Positions 7,650 through 16,706 of a stretch of 64,000 bases of DNA are shown piece by piece. Origin of the DNA: CAYVVT01 sp964454335 (GTDB taxonomy: Bacteria; Fidelibacterota; UBA8477; JABMPR01); NCBI GenBank assembly GCA_964454335.1, contig CAYVVT010000008.1:89834-153833 (forward strand), written 5' to 3'. Position 1 is the first letter of the stretch. Every line of letters begins with the position of its first letter. Below the pieces are notes generated by a model. That model did no database searches and had not been told where the DNA came from. It saw nothing but the letters and a program-made list of their open reading frames with translations. The position numbers and the translations under genes were made by a program.

Positions 7650-8968
7650 TTGTTCAGCCCCCCCAGGAATCTCACAAAATCATCCAGTTCTTCACGTGTT
7701 CTCTTCTCTGTTACAGCCACCAGCAGGTCATTCGGCTCCTCATTCGGGAAGCGGGACAGTGGTATACCGGCGAATATCCCCACTGTCAATGCCTCCTGCA
7801 CTACATCTGTAGCAGTTCGTGGACAAGTAACAACAAATTCGTTGAAGAAAGGACCGTCCCAGAGCGAGAAACCGTCCAATTTGCTGATCTCGTCTGCCAG
7901 ATAATGTGCCTTGTGTACGCAAAGTTCGGCCACGCGGCGCAAACCACTCTTCCCCAGAGTGGCCATGTAAATGCAGGCTGTCAGGGCGTTCAGGCCTTGG
8001 TTGGTACAGATATTGGAGGTGGCCCTTTCCCTGCGAATATCCTGTTCCCGGGTTCGGAGCACCATAACGTAGGCGCGTTTCCCGTTGACATCCACCGATT
8101 CACCGGCAATCCGTCCGGGTACCTTCCTGAATAACGGTTCGTTTACTGCCAGAAAGCCCAGATAGGGTCCACCAAAGCTCATATGGTTTCCAAGTGACTG
8201 ACCTTCGCCGACAACGATGTCCGCGCCCAGGTTCCCTGGGGCTTCGAGAATATTCAGGGCGATAGGATTGGCCACAACGATCAGCTGGGCCCTGTTGTCT
8301 CCCATGCTTTGCTTGATGGCAGCCAGATCCTGGATCTGACCATAAAAATTAGGGTTTTGTACCACAACGGCGGCCGTATCAGCATCGAGGTTATCTGCCA
8401 GGGTCTCCGGTTTGATCAATTCATAGCTGAGTCCCTGCTGCCGGGCATAGGTGTCGGCGACATCTCGATAGACCGGATTCACGCAGTTCAATAGCAGGAT
8501 CTTGTTCCTGCGGGTATGCCGGGCGGCTAGCAGGCAGGCTTCGGCCAGACTGGAAGCACCATCATACATGGAGGAATTGGTCAGTTCCATGCCGGTGAGG
8601 GCGCAGATCATGGACTGGTACTCGTACATGACCTGGAGCGTACCCTGAGAGACCTCGGCCTGGTACGGTGTGTAGGCAGTATAGAACTCGCTGCGGCTTA
8701 TCAGTGTATCGACGATCTGAGGTATGAAGTGGTCGTAACTGCCGGCGCCCAGGAAGCTGACATGTGTTGCCGTGGAGGCATCTCGCGCAGCCAGGTTCGC
8801 CACGTCACGCTTATGCTCGAGCTCAGACAGTGCGCCGGGAACATCGAGTTCGCCGTTGTGCCTGAGTTCAGCAGGAATCATCTCCAGCAGGGCCTCCCAG
8901 GACGGAATCCCTACTTCAGCCAGCATACGCAGCTGCTCATCGGTGCTGTTTGAGATGTATTGATGCAT
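7646..8968 (-). CDS. gcvPA: Glycine dehydrogenase (decarboxylating) subunit 1, GcvPA
   Basis: One half of the split P-protein of the glycine cleavage system, which decarboxylates glycine and passes the aminomethyl group to lipoyl-GcvH. Seen: the N-terminal MHQYISNSTDEQLRML, FLGAGSYDHFIP, YTPYQAEVSQGTLQ and MYDGASSLAEA, all typical of subunit 1. The length of 440 residues is normal. The PLP lysine sits in subunit 2 (GcvPB), which is not in the window; neither is gcvT. ATG 8968 lies 8 bases after the gcvH stop, so the two are co-transcribed. Confidence 0.95.
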   Translation of the reverse strand: MHQYISNSTDEQLRMLAEVGIPSWEALLEMIPAELRHNGELDVPGALSELEHKRDVANLAARDASTATHVSFLGAGSYDHFIPQIVDTLISRSEFYTAYTPYQAEVSQGTLQVMYEYQSMICALTGMELTNSSMYDGASSLAEACLLAARHTRRNKILLLNCVNPVYRDVADTYARQQGLSYELIKPETLADNLDADTAAVVVQNPNFYGQIQDLAAIKQSMGDNRAQLIVVANPIALNILEAPGNLGADIVVGEGQSLGNHMSFGGPYLGFLAVNEPLFRKVPGRIAGESVDVNGKRAYVMVLRTREQDIRRERATSNICTNQGLNALTACIYMATLGKSGLRRVAELCVHKAHYLADEISKLDGFSLWDGPFFNEFVVTCPRTATDVVQEALTVGIFAGIPLSRFPNEEPNDLLVAVTEKRTREELDDFVRFLGGLNK

Positions 8969-8976
8969 GGACCGTA

Positions 8977-9354
8977 TCAGGCGATAAGTTCAGAATAGGC
9001 GGCTGCATCCAGAAGTGCGTCCGCCTCTCCCGGATCGCCCAGCTTCATCTTCAGGATCCAGCCAGCGCCGAAAGCATCCTCATTGATGGTCTCGGGCTGA
9101 TCCTCCAACACAGCGTTCACCTCGGTCACTTCACCCGTGAGCGGAAGGAAAACGTCCGCAACGGTCTTCACCGCCTCGATGGTGGCTGCCACATCGCCTT
9201 TGGCGAAGTTGTCGCCGGCACCAGGCAGCTCGACAAACACCACATCTCCCAATTCGCCCTGGGCATAGTCCGTGATCCCGATGGTGACTTCATCCCCGTC
9301 GATGCGGATCCATTCGTGGTCGTCGGTGTACTTCAGGTCAGTGGGAACATTCAT
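8977..9354 (-). CDS. gcvH: Glycine cleavage system H protein
   Basis: The lipoyl carrier of the glycine cleavage complex, 125 residues. Seen: YTDDHEWIRIDG near the start, GITDYAQGELGDVVFVELP, and the lipoylation loop TIEAVKTVADVFLP with Lys63 as the modified residue. The residues next to it (AVKT) differ slightly from the more usual SVKA. The C-terminal region GAGWILKMKLGDP is also typical. ATG 9354 has GAGG upstream. It appears to be the first gene of the run gcvH-gcvPA-GGGPS-xer. The 122-base gap to accC upstream has no clear terminator. Confidence 0.97.
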   Translation of the reverse strand: MNVPTDLKYTDDHEWIRIDGDEVTIGITDYAQGELGDVVFVELPGAGDNFAKGDVAATIEAVKTVADVFLPLTGEVTEVNAVLEDQPETINEDAFGAGWILKMKLGDPGEADALLDAAAYSELIA

Positions 9355-9476
9355 TCAAGATACCTCGCAAATTGATCATTATTTGGTTTGCGCTCCAGAA
9401 GCCTGCCAGGTAGACGCCCCTGGATCGTATTATTGCTAATTACCCCGCGTTGCAAAAATCCCGCCGGAAGATGAGA

Positions 9477-10835
9477 TCAGATCTCGCGATCAGGGTCGAA
9501 TTGGAATGAGTCCAGGAAATGGGTGTCAAACTGACCCTTGCGGAAACCCTCGTCCTCCAGCAACTGATAGTGGAATGGAATGGTGGTCTTGGGCCCTTCG
9601 ATGATGAACTCGCTGAGAGCGCCATGCATTCGCACGATGGCTTCTTCACGATCACGTCCGTGGGCGATGAGCTTGGCGACCATGGAATCGTAGTAGGGTG
9701 GAATGCTGTAACCACCGTAGATATGCGAGTCTACCCGGATCCCAACCCCTCCTGGAAAATGCACCGTCTCCAGCGTGTGCGGTGAGGGCATGAAATTTCG
9801 GGAGGGATCTTCGGCGTTGATCCGACATTCGATGGCATGGCCGCGGAGTTTGATGTCACCCATCCACTCTGGAAGCACCTCACCCGCATGTGAGCGGATC
9901 TGGGCCTTGATCAGGTCAACACCACTCACCATTTCAGTCACCGGGTGTTCCACCTGTATACGTGTGTTCATTTCCATGAAATAGAAATCGCCATTCTTAT
10001 CCAGCAGGAATTCCACGGTACCGGCACCGACATATCCGGCCCGTTTCGCCCCGGCGACAGCGGCGCCCCCCATGCGTTCACGCAGTTCCTGAGAAACTGC
10101 GGCAGAAGGTGATTCTTCCAGCAACTTCTGATGCCGGCGCTGGATGGAACATTCACGTTCACCCAGGTGATATACATTTCCATGGGCATCGGCGATGACC
10201 TGGATCTCAATGTGGCGGGGACGCTCAACGAATTTTTCCAGGTACAGTGCATCATTCCCGAAGGCGGTCCCTGACTCAGCCTGGGCCATTTCATAAAATG
10301 AGGCCAGGTCCTCTTCACGATAGACGATGCGCATACCCCGACCGCCACCTCCGGCGGTGGCTTTCAGCATGACCGGATAGCCCACCTCTTCAGCCATCTG
10401 TTTGCCGTGTTTCACGGATTTCAGCAGCCCCTTGCTACCGGGGATCACCGGAACACCGGCCTTTTTCATTGTTTCCTTTGCTGAAGCCTTGTCCCCCATG
10501 GCTTGAATGATCTCTGCAGTGGGCCCCAGGAAAACGATATCATGCTCTTTGCACATGTCTGAGAATTCAGCATTTTCCGCCAGAAAGCCGTATCCGGGAT
10601 GGATGGCGTCAGCGTTGGTGATCTCTGCCGCGGTCATGATGGCCTGCGTATTCAGATAACTGTCTACGCTCTGCGGTGGACCGATACAGACGGCCTCATC
10701 GGCAAAAGTGACATGCAGGGATAATTCATCCGCCTCAGAATAAACAGCCACGGTGCGAATGTCCATTTCCCGACAGGCGCGGATGATACGCAGGGCAATC
10801 TCGCCTCGATTTGCGATGAGGATCTTGTTAAACAT
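9477..10835 (-). CDS. accC: Acetyl-CoA carboxylase biotin carboxylase subunit
   Basis: An ATP-grasp enzyme that carboxylates the biotin of AccB using bicarbonate, for malonyl-CoA synthesis. Seen: KILIANRGEIALRIIRA at the N-terminus, glycine-rich ATP loop MLKATAGGGGRGMRIV near residue 160, and EMNTRIQVEHPVTE near 290. At 452 residues it is a stand-alone biotin carboxylase, not a fused acyl-CoA carboxylase. ATG 10835 is preceded by AAGGA at 9-base spacing. It sits 72 bases after accB in the efp-accB-accC order common in bacteria. Confidence 0.97.
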   Translation of the reverse strand: MFNKILIANRGEIALRIIRACREMDIRTVAVYSEADELSLHVTFADEAVCIGPPQSVDSYLNTQAIMTAAEITNADAIHPGYGFLAENAEFSDMCKEHDIVFLGPTAEIIQAMGDKASAKETMKKAGVPVIPGSKGLLKSVKHGKQMAEEVGYPVMLKATAGGGGRGMRIVYREEDLASFYEMAQAESGTAFGNDALYLEKFVERPRHIEIQVIADAHGNVYHLGERECSIQRRHQKLLEESPSAAVSQELRERMGGAAVAGAKRAGYVGAGTVEFLLDKNGDFYFMEMNTRIQVEHPVTEMVSGVDLIKAQIRSHAGEVLPEWMGDIKLRGHAIECRINAEDPSRNFMPSPHTLETVHFPGGVGIRVDSHIYGGYSIPPYYDSMVAKLIAHGRDREEAIVRMHGALSEFIIEGPKTTIPFHYQLLEDEGFRKGQFDTHFLDSFQFDPDREI

Positions 10836-10907
10836 TCGCTCTATTCCTTAATGCCTGGAATTCCGGTTGGTGTGGTTGCCAACGTCTCGGAGAGCAAGGT
10901 ATATATC

Positions 10908-11369
10908 TCAGGTTTCGATAATGAACAGGGGTTGATTGTATTCCACCGGCTGAGCGTTCTCAGCAACGATGTCGGTGATCACTCCCGAAACTTCAGACTC
11001 CACCTCATTCATGATCTTCATCGCCTCGATGATGCAGAGTGTCTGACCAGCCTTCACGTGATCACCCACCTTGACGAAGTAATCCGCCTCGGGAGATGGT
11101 GAGCGGTAGAAGGTGCCGACCATGGGTGAAAGGACCTCAACTCCGTTCACCACGGGTGCTTCTTCAGTAACCTGTTCATCAACCGGGTTGTTGTTATTCT
11201 GGGAATTCACCGACTGCGACATCTCTACACTGCCGGTGGCTCCATGGACCACCACGCCCTGGGGACTGCGGGATACACGGATCCGGCGACCCCATTTTGA
11301 TACTTCGATCTCCGAGATAGCAGAACTCTCTAACAGCTTGATGAGCTGTTTAATATCTTTGGTATCCAC
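10908..11369 (-). CDS. accB: Biotin carboxyl carrier protein of acetyl-CoA carboxylase
   Basis: Carries the biotin between the two acetyl-CoA carboxylase half-reactions. Seen: N-terminal DTKDIKQLIKLLE, a polar Asn/Glu-rich linker, and the C-terminal biotinyl domain with the EAMKIMNEV motif whose Lys is biotinylated. Start is GTG 11369: it has AAAGGTAGG just upstream and lies 13 bases after the efp stop, giving 153 residues. A reading from ATG 11447 would run inside efp and add 26 residues not expected for AccB. Confidence 0.95.
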   Translation of the reverse strand: MDTKDIKQLIKLLESSAISEIEVSKWGRRIRVSRSPQGVVVHGATGSVEMSQSVNSQNNNNPVDEQVTEEAPVVNGVEVLSPMVGTFYRSPSPEADYFVKVGDHVKAGQTLCIIEAMKIMNEVESEVSGVITDIVAENAQPVEYNQPLFIIET

Positions 11370-11382
11370 TTGCAACCTACCT

Positions 11383-11946
11383 TTAGTCGCGAACCCGCTC
11401 CAGATATTCCCCGGTTCGAGTATCGACTTTGATTTTGTCCCCTTCATTGAGGAACAACGGGACCATCACCCGTAAACCGGTTTCCAGAATGGCCGGTTTA
11501 CTTCCCCCGGTTGCGGTGTCACCTCGTACACCTGGGTCTGTCTCCGTAATTTGCAGAACGACATGTGCGCTAATTTCCACGTCTACCGGCGTCGTATCCC
11601 GGAAGAGGATCTTAGCATTATCATTTTCTCTCAGGTAATTCTTGGCATCTGTCAGCAGTGCCTCGTCGATAGCAGTCTGTTCATAAGTGTTGGAGTCCAT
11701 GAAGTGATAATGGGTGCCATCACTGTAGAGGTATGTCATCACACGAGCCTCAAGGCGCACGTCATCGATCTTCTCTCCTGAACGGAAGGTATGTTCGATC
11801 ACCTTCCCGCCAGGAATGTTTTTCAGCTTGGTGCGAATGAAGGCATTTCCCTTGCCAGGTTTAACATGAAGAAATTCAACGACTTTCCAGAGACCGCCGT
11901 TGAATTCAATGACTAGATTATTCTTAATATCTGCTGTCGACGCCAT
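11383..11946 (-). CDS. efp: Elongation factor P
   Basis: Relieves ribosome stalling on polyproline stretches. Its three-domain, 187-residue size is normal. Seen: N-terminal STADIKNNLVIEFNG and the loop HVKPGKGNAF, in which Lys32 corresponds to the residue modified in other bacteria. No EpmA/EpmB or deoxyhypusine-type gene is in the window, so the modification is unknown. The C-terminal GLRVMVPLFLNEGDKIKVDT is typical. The ATG at 11946 has a strong AAGGAGGAGG rather far upstream (about 16 bases); no nearer start codon is in frame. A good promoter lies at 11982-12010. Confidence 0.97.
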   Translation of the reverse strand: MASTADIKNNLVIEFNGGLWKVVEFLHVKPGKGNAFIRTKLKNIPGGKVIEHTFRSGEKIDDVRLEARVMTYLYSDGTHYHFMDSNTYEQTAIDEALLTDAKNYLRENDNAKILFRDTTPVDVEISAHVVLQITETDPGVRGDTATGGSKPAILETGLRVMVPLFLNEGDKIKVDTRTGEYLERVRD

Positions 11947-11981
11947 AACTCTGGTTGGATGCCTCCTCCTTAAGACCGGTG

Positions 11982-12010
11982 AAGATAAATGCCGGTTAAA
12001 ACCATGTCAA
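11982..12010 (-). promoter_or_regulatory. Sigma70-type promoter of efp-accB-accC
   Basis: Read on the minus strand, TTGACA (12005-12010, perfect -35) is followed by exactly 17 bases and TATCTT (11982-11987, 4 of 6 match to the -10). The ATG of efp is 36 bases beyond the -10, leaving room for a short leader with AAGGAGGAGG. This is the clearest housekeeping promoter in the window. The rest of the 256-base divergent gap (to 12202) presumably also holds the promoter of the PHP gene, which I could not pick out. Confidence 0.75.
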
Positions 12011-12202
12011 AGGGTTTATCCGGGGCTGATTTCACCTGTCTGATCCATGCTGGCTGTACACACTTGAGTGCGGAATTACAACATAAAATTTCCTCTCGGG
12101 AGGCGATCGACAGACCGGAGCAGCCAGATGGACGATTTATCGCAAAGAACGGACTGAGAAATGATTTGTTGCCCAAGTCCTGGCACAGAATATTAAGGTC
12201 TC

Positions 12203-13843
12203 ATGCCTGAATCAAGCTCCACCCTGGACATTTTCAACCGAATGCAGGAGTTCCTGCCGCTGGTGGGGCTCTATGCTGAACTGCACTATCGGCTGCCGAT
12301 CCCTTTCAGCCGTTATTTTCGCAAAGAACCTGAGATCATCTTTGACTGCGCCTGGAGGGTAACTCCCGGACGCCCCCTGAAGGTCTTTCTGCTTATCAAG
12401 GATGCCCATCTCTATCCCATCCAGCTTGATGAGGTGACCATGGAGATCACTCGCCAGGGACAGCTGGAGAAAAAGAGATTTCACTGGAAGCTGGACGAAG
12501 CGGTGGACCAGCATTGGTTCTACCAGGCCTTTGACCTGGATGTTGATTTTGCCGCCGGTTATGAGGTGAGTGTCAGCCCGGAACTCAACTGTCGGATCAA
12601 TGGTGTGCCACAGCGTGTTAACGTTGACAATTACAAGATGTTGGCTTCTCCCCCCCTGCGCTGCTGGGTGGCAGGAGATCCCTTGCCTACCCCAGCAGGC
12701 TGGTACCGGGGTGACATGCATCTGCACACGGCGTTGACCAGTGACCAGATCGAATTCGGGGCGCCGCTACCTATGACCCGGCTGGCAGCCGAGAACCTGG
12801 GTATGGATTTTCTTGGACTGACTGATCATTCCTATGATCTGGATGACTATCCTGATGATTATCGGAAAAATGATCCCGAGCTGACCAAGTGGCGCGAAAG
12901 CAGGATCGAGATCGAAGAGCTCAATCGCACACCCGGACCATTGTTGCTATCCGGCGAGGAGATCTCCTCACGGAATCACAAACAGCGTACAGTGCATTTG
13001 CTGCATTACCAGGATCCCAGGTTTTATCCGGGTACAGGTGATGGCGCGGAGAAATGGCTGCCGCACAGGAGTGAGTTCAGTGTGGATTCTGTTCTGGCTG
13101 AACGCAGTGAGTCAAGTTTCAGTGTTGCAGCACACAGCTCGTACGAGATACCGCTGGTTCATCGCATCCTTTTCGGTCGTGATCACTGGCATGACCAGGA
13201 TCTGGCGGTGGATGACCTTGACGGGATCCAGATCATCAGCGGCACCCCATCCGATCCAAGTTACATCCGTTCCCGCCAGCAATGGATCCGCTCGCTCCTG
13301 GCAGGACACAGGCTGGCAGTGATTGGCGGCAGTGACGCTCACGGTAATTTTAATCGCTTCAGGCAGATCAGAACACCCATGTTCAGCATGGTCCAGCATG
13401 AAGATCAGATCCTGGGCCAGGCCCAGACGCTATTGAAGCTCGATGCATTGAATATCGAAAACATCACCACAGCTGTTCGAGAAGCACGGACAGCCATCAG
13501 TACAGGTCCGGCTGGCGAGCTGATGGTCTCCAGCGAGACCTTCCACGCGAAGGGTGCAGGTGATTGTATTAAGATCCCTGCAGGATCGAGAGTAAATGTT
13601 CGGGTAAAGGGGATTTCCAGTAAAGAATTCGGGATGCTGACCAAAGCAGTTCTATACCAGGGAATGATCGGGCATGCGGAGGAAAAGGTGGTATGGATAG
13701 CCGAACCCAGGGATTTTCAGGTCGACGAATCCTTGGAAATCGAGATCGCATCAGAATGCTACCTGAGAATGGAACTCAGCAGTCCTGGGGGCCGCTGGCC
13801 GGGGATCTTCGTCTCCTCGCCGATCTGGATGGAATGTCTTTAA
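12203..13843 (+). CDS. CehA/McbA-type metallohydrolase with PHP domain
   Basis: A 546-residue protein. The N-terminal 160 residues have no motif I recognise. The PHP-type metal-binding fold follows: RGDMHLHTALTSD (about 172-184), DFLGLTDHS (about 206-214), SGEEISS (near 250), VAAHSSYEIP (near 305) and GGSDAHGNF (near 375), which supply the His/Asp/Glu ligands. CehA/McbA enzymes hydrolyse carbamate esters, while other PHP proteins are phosphoesterases, so the substrate is open. No signal peptide is evident. ATG 12203 has AAGG at 5-base spacing. It is first in a run of four plus-strand genes; the next one starts 18 bases after its stop. Confidence 0.8.
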   Translation: MPESSSTLDIFNRMQEFLPLVGLYAELHYRLPIPFSRYFRKEPEIIFDCAWRVTPGRPLKVFLLIKDAHLYPIQLDEVTMEITRQGQLEKKRFHWKLDEAVDQHWFYQAFDLDVDFAAGYEVSVSPELNCRINGVPQRVNVDNYKMLASPPLRCWVAGDPLPTPAGWYRGDMHLHTALTSDQIEFGAPLPMTRLAAENLGMDFLGLTDHSYDLDDYPDDYRKNDPELTKWRESRIEIEELNRTPGPLLLSGEEISSRNHKQRTVHLLHYQDPRFYPGTGDGAEKWLPHRSEFSVDSVLAERSESSFSVAAHSSYEIPLVHRILFGRDHWHDQDLAVDDLDGIQIISGTPSDPSYIRSRQQWIRSLLAGHRLAVIGGSDAHGNFNRFRQIRTPMFSMVQHEDQILGQAQTLLKLDALNIENITTAVREARTAISTGPAGELMVSSETFHAKGAGDCIKIPAGSRVNVRVKGISSKEFGMLTKAVLYQGMIGHAEEKVVWIAEPRDFQVDESLEIEIASECYLRMELSSPGGRWPGIFVSSPIWMECL

Positions 13844-13861
13844 ATCAATGAGGGCCTCGAA

Positions 13862-14395
13862 ATGAATCCTGCGAGCCGGATTATCATTCAGTTTTTCGCA
13901 ATTTTGTTGATCGTCCAATGCGGGGGTGCAGATGAGGGAGATCCAGGTATGCCAAAGGTACTCACACTCAAGGAAGGAACCAGCAGCCCAACCGCAGATA
14001 TTGAATCGCTAGCCTGGATCGCCGGGAGCTGGAGCTGTGAAGCTTTCGGTGGCACAGCAGAAGAATTCTGGGTAGCTCCTGCTGGTGGCGCAATGATGGG
14101 AATGTTCCGACTCGTCAAGGAATCAGAAGTGGCCTTCTACGAGATCCTTACGATCGCTGAAAAAGATTCCAGCCTGGTTTTGCGATTGAAGCACTTTGAC
14201 AGCCAGTTGAGTGGCTGGGAGGCCAAGGATGAGAGTGTCGTCTTCCCCCTGGTAAGGATGGAGGAAAAGGCCGCATACTTTGATGGCTTGACCTTCAAGT
14301 ATAGCGATGAGAACACTCTCCTGGTCTACATTGCCCAGGATCACGACGGTGATGATCCCCATATCACGGAGTTCAGATACAAGAGGATGCCATGA
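13862..14395 (+). CDS. DUF6265-like secreted or lipid-anchored protein
   Basis: A 177-residue protein. A hydrophobic N-terminus (IIIQFFAILLIVQC) suggests export. The IVQC sequence resembles a lipobox but has Gln before Cys, which is not ideal, so lipid anchoring is uncertain. The mature part has WIAGSWSCE, EEFWVAPAGGAMMGMFR and an ITEFRYKR end, the layout of the DUF6265 beta-barrel family, whose function is unknown. AGGG precedes ATG 13862. Its stop overlaps the next ATG in an ATGA, so the two are translationally coupled. Confidence 0.75.
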   Translation: MNPASRIIIQFFAILLIVQCGGADEGDPGMPKVLTLKEGTSSPTADIESLAWIAGSWSCEAFGGTAEEFWVAPAGGAMMGMFRLVKESEVAFYEILTIAEKDSSLVLRLKHFDSQLSGWEAKDESVVFPLVRMEEKAAYFDGLTFKYSDENTLLVYIAQDHDGDDPHITEFRYKRMP

Positions 14396-15075
14396 ACATT
14401 GTGATTTTCGGCGCTTCAGGGATGGTGGGTTCCGGAGTATTGATCGAATGCCTGGAAGATCCAGTCGTAGATTCTGTACTTGTGGTAGGCCGCAGCTCCT
14501 GCGGAATCGAGCACCAGAAACTCCATGAGATCATTCATGATGATTTCTTCGACTATTCGAATATCCAAAACGATCTGACGGGTTTGGACGCCTGCTTGTT
14601 CTGTCTGGGTGTGTCGGCAGCTGGGATGAGTGAGGAAACCTATACCAGACTCACCCTTGATCTGACCCTCGCCGCAGCACATGCACTCATCGAACTGAAT
14701 CCCGAGCTCACCTTCTGCTATGTATCCGGGATGGGAACCGATAGCAGCGAATCTGGCCGGATGATGTGGGCCCGGATCAAAGGGAAGACAGAGAATACGT
14801 TGCTGAATATGCCTTTCAGGAATGCTTACATGTTCCGGCCAGGTTTCATCCAGCCGGTGAAGGGTGTGCGCACCAAAACACGGGTATACAGGGTCTTCTA
14901 TGCGATCCTGATGCCATTGATTCCGCTGCTCAGGGCTTTATTCCCAAATCAGATAACCACTACCGAAATGGTTGGTCAGGCGATGCTGCAGGTCCTGGAG
15001 CAGGAAGATGAGCTCAAAATAATCGAAAGTCCCGATATCGTCCGTCTGGCAAGATCTCGATCACGTCAGGACTGA
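14392..15075 (+). CDS. NAD(P)-binding Rossmann-fold protein (atypical SDR)
   Basis: A 227-residue cytosolic protein. The N-terminal MNIVIFGASGMVGSGVLIEC is a nucleotide-binding loop of the GxSGxxG type seen in atypical short-chain dehydrogenases and NmrA-like proteins. CLFCLGVSAAGMS and FCYVSGMGTDSS match the later strands. The classical YxxxK catalytic pair is not obvious, so it may bind a nucleotide without being a standard oxidoreductase. GAGG precedes the ATG, which overlaps the previous stop (ATGA). The substrate is unknown. Confidence 0.75.
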   Translation: MNIVIFGASGMVGSGVLIECLEDPVVDSVLVVGRSSCGIEHQKLHEIIHDDFFDYSNIQNDLTGLDACLFCLGVSAAGMSEETYTRLTLDLTLAAAHALIELNPELTFCYVSGMGTDSSESGRMMWARIKGKTENTLLNMPFRNAYMFRPGFIQPVKGVRTKTRVYRVFYAILMPLIPLLRALFPNQITTTEMVGQAMLQVLEQEDELKIIESPDIVRLARSRSRQD

Positions 15076-15145
15076 TGAGCTATGTGCACGTTCAAACGTG
15101 TCGGTTCCGGGCCATTGATCCCCACCCTCTTTAGGGAGCATTATA

Positions 15146-15625
15146 ATGCTTAAATTGAATATGGATTTTGAAACTCTGGATAGCAGGTTGACAAGATGGA
15201 TGGCAATGCGTGGGATCGCCATTCTGAGGATCAGTTTGGGTATCGTTTTCTTCTGGTTCGGCTTCCTGAAATTCTTCCCTGGTCTCAGTCCGGCACAGGA
15301 CCTGGCCATCAGAACCATTGACATATTGTCATTCGGGCTGATCCCTGCGAGTGTATCGATCTATATGCTGGCTACCTGGGAGAGTGTGATCGGGATTGGA
15401 TTGATTGTGGGCCGGTACATGCGGGTGATCCTGTTCCTGCTCTGGTTGCAGATGCTGGGTACGATCACACCCGTTTTTCTCTTTCCTGAAGAGGTCTTTA
15501 CCCGCATCCCCTATGCACCCACGCTGGAAGGCCAGTACATCATCAAGAACATCGTTCTGGTGAGTGCCGGTATCGTCATAGGCGCCACGGTCCGTGGCGG
15601 CAGGCTGCAAAGCAATTCGTCTTAG
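15146..15625 (+). CDS. DoxX-like four-helix membrane protein
   Basis: A 159-residue protein with four hydrophobic segments: ILRISLGIVFFWFGFLKFF, then about residues 65-85 (MLATWESVIGIGLIVG), 92-112 (VILFLLWLQMLGTITPVFLF) and 130-147 (IIKNIVLVSAGIVIGATV). The FWFGFLKFFPG turn after helix one and the ESVIGIGLIVG segment are typical of DoxX/YkgB-related proteins, whose roles vary and are mostly unproven. AGGGAG precedes the ATG. The 3' end overlaps the convergent reductase gene by 4 bases. Confidence 0.75.
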   Translation: MLKLNMDFETLDSRLTRWMAMRGIAILRISLGIVFFWFGFLKFFPGLSPAQDLAIRTIDILSFGLIPASVSIYMLATWESVIGIGLIVGRYMRVILFLLWLQMLGTITPVFLFPEEVFTRIPYAPTLEGQYIIKNIVLVSAGIVIGATVRGGRLQSNSS

Positions 15626-16488
15626 GCTTTGCGGTCCTTTCGGTTCGCCTCCCTGACCTGCTGTTCCATGATGTCCCACTCTTCTGCCGTCAGTTTATCC
15701 ATCATGTTGAATTCGCCCGCACCCTGAAGCCATTCGCCCCCATCGATGGTCACAACCTCACCATTGATATACTCTGATTCATCCGCCAGCAGAAATGCCG
15801 CCAGGTTGGCCAGTTCCAGGTGATTGCCCACGCGTTTCAGAGGGATCTTCTCCGTCATGAGCTCCTCGATTCCCGGTGACATGAGGCGCTTCCAGGCCTG
15901 CGGAGTGGGGAAAGGACCTGGAGCAATGGCATTCATGGTGATACCGTATTTTGCCCATTCTACAGCCAGGGAACGTGTCAGGACCTGGACACCGGCCTTG
16001 GCCACAGCGGAAGGCACCACATAACCCGAACCAGTGGTAGCATAGGTGGTGACCATGTTCAGGGCACGACCTTTGACATTTTCCTTGATCCAGTATTTAC
16101 CAAAAGCAAGGGTGCAGTTATAAGCGCCTTTCAGCACAATATCCACGATCACATCAAACGCCTTGGTACTCAAACGTTCAGTCGGACTGACGAAGTTGCC
16201 GGCGGCGTTGTTCACCAGGACATTCACTGCTCCAAAGTGTTCGACGACCTCTGCCAGTGCCCGGGTGACGCGTTTTGGCTCCCGCACATCCACAGTGACC
16301 GGATAGATCTCGCCACTGGTCTCCTCCCTGAGCTCGTCCGCTGTCTGCTGCAGTACATTTTCCCGGCGGCTGGCGATGACGACCCTGGCGCCCAATTGGA
16401 GAAAGCGCCGGGCCATGGTCTTACCCAGTCCTGTCCCCCCTCCGGTTATGAAAATGATCTTTGAATCCAAGAGATCGTGCGTTAACAC
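15622..16488 (-). CDS. 2,4-dienoyl-CoA reductase-like SDR (DECR1 type)
   Basis: A short-chain dehydrogenase of 288 residues. Seen: cofactor loop ITGGGTGLGK near residue 14, NNAAGNFVSP near 93 and GSGYVVPSAVAKAGV near 160, where Ser takes the place of the usual SDR Tyr before the Lys. That pattern, with GRALNMVTTYATTGSG just before it and INGEVVTIDGGEW, GEFN later, closely resembles animal mitochondrial DECR1, which reduces 2,4-dienoyl-CoA with NADPH during oxidation of polyunsaturated fatty acids. Start: GTG 16488 follows GGGAGG by 5 bases; the GTG at 16494 is too close to that site. No other beta-oxidation gene is adjacent. Confidence 0.85.
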   Translation of the reverse strand: MLTHDLLDSKIIFITGGGTGLGKTMARRFLQLGARVVIASRRENVLQQTADELREETSGEIYPVTVDVREPKRVTRALAEVVEHFGAVNVLVNNAAGNFVSPTERLSTKAFDVIVDIVLKGAYNCTLAFGKYWIKENVKGRALNMVTTYATTGSGYVVPSAVAKAGVQVLTRSLAVEWAKYGITMNAIAPGPFPTPQAWKRLMSPGIEELMTEKIPLKRVGNHLELANLAAFLLADESEYINGEVVTIDGGEWLQGAGEFNMMDKLTAEEWDIMEQQVREANRKDRKA

Positions 16489-16622
16489 AATCACCTCCCA
16501 CTGAATGGGGTAAAAATAGGTATGAGGTTTGCACTCATCCAGATCGCATTCAGTTTATAGGTAGAAAAATTGCACAATGTTCGATGGCTGTAGATGTTTG
16601 AAAGGTACAGTATGACAGAAGC

Positions 16623-16636
16623 AGGCCGAAAGGCCT
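16623..16636 (+). promoter_or_regulatory. GAAA-tetraloop hairpin in the TonB receptor leader
   Basis: AGGCC-GAAA-GGCCT forms a 5-base stem closed by a GNRA-type loop, 70 bases before the receptor start. It has no U-run, so it is more likely an mRNA leader structure than a terminator. The gap 16495-16706 shows no convincing -35/-10 pair. Confidence 0.3.
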
Positions 16637-16706
16637 CTGTGAGGTTCATCAATCGCATGCAGTTCCCGGCACATCAAGGGTGGGCTGGGAACCGGGGAAG
16701 AGGACA

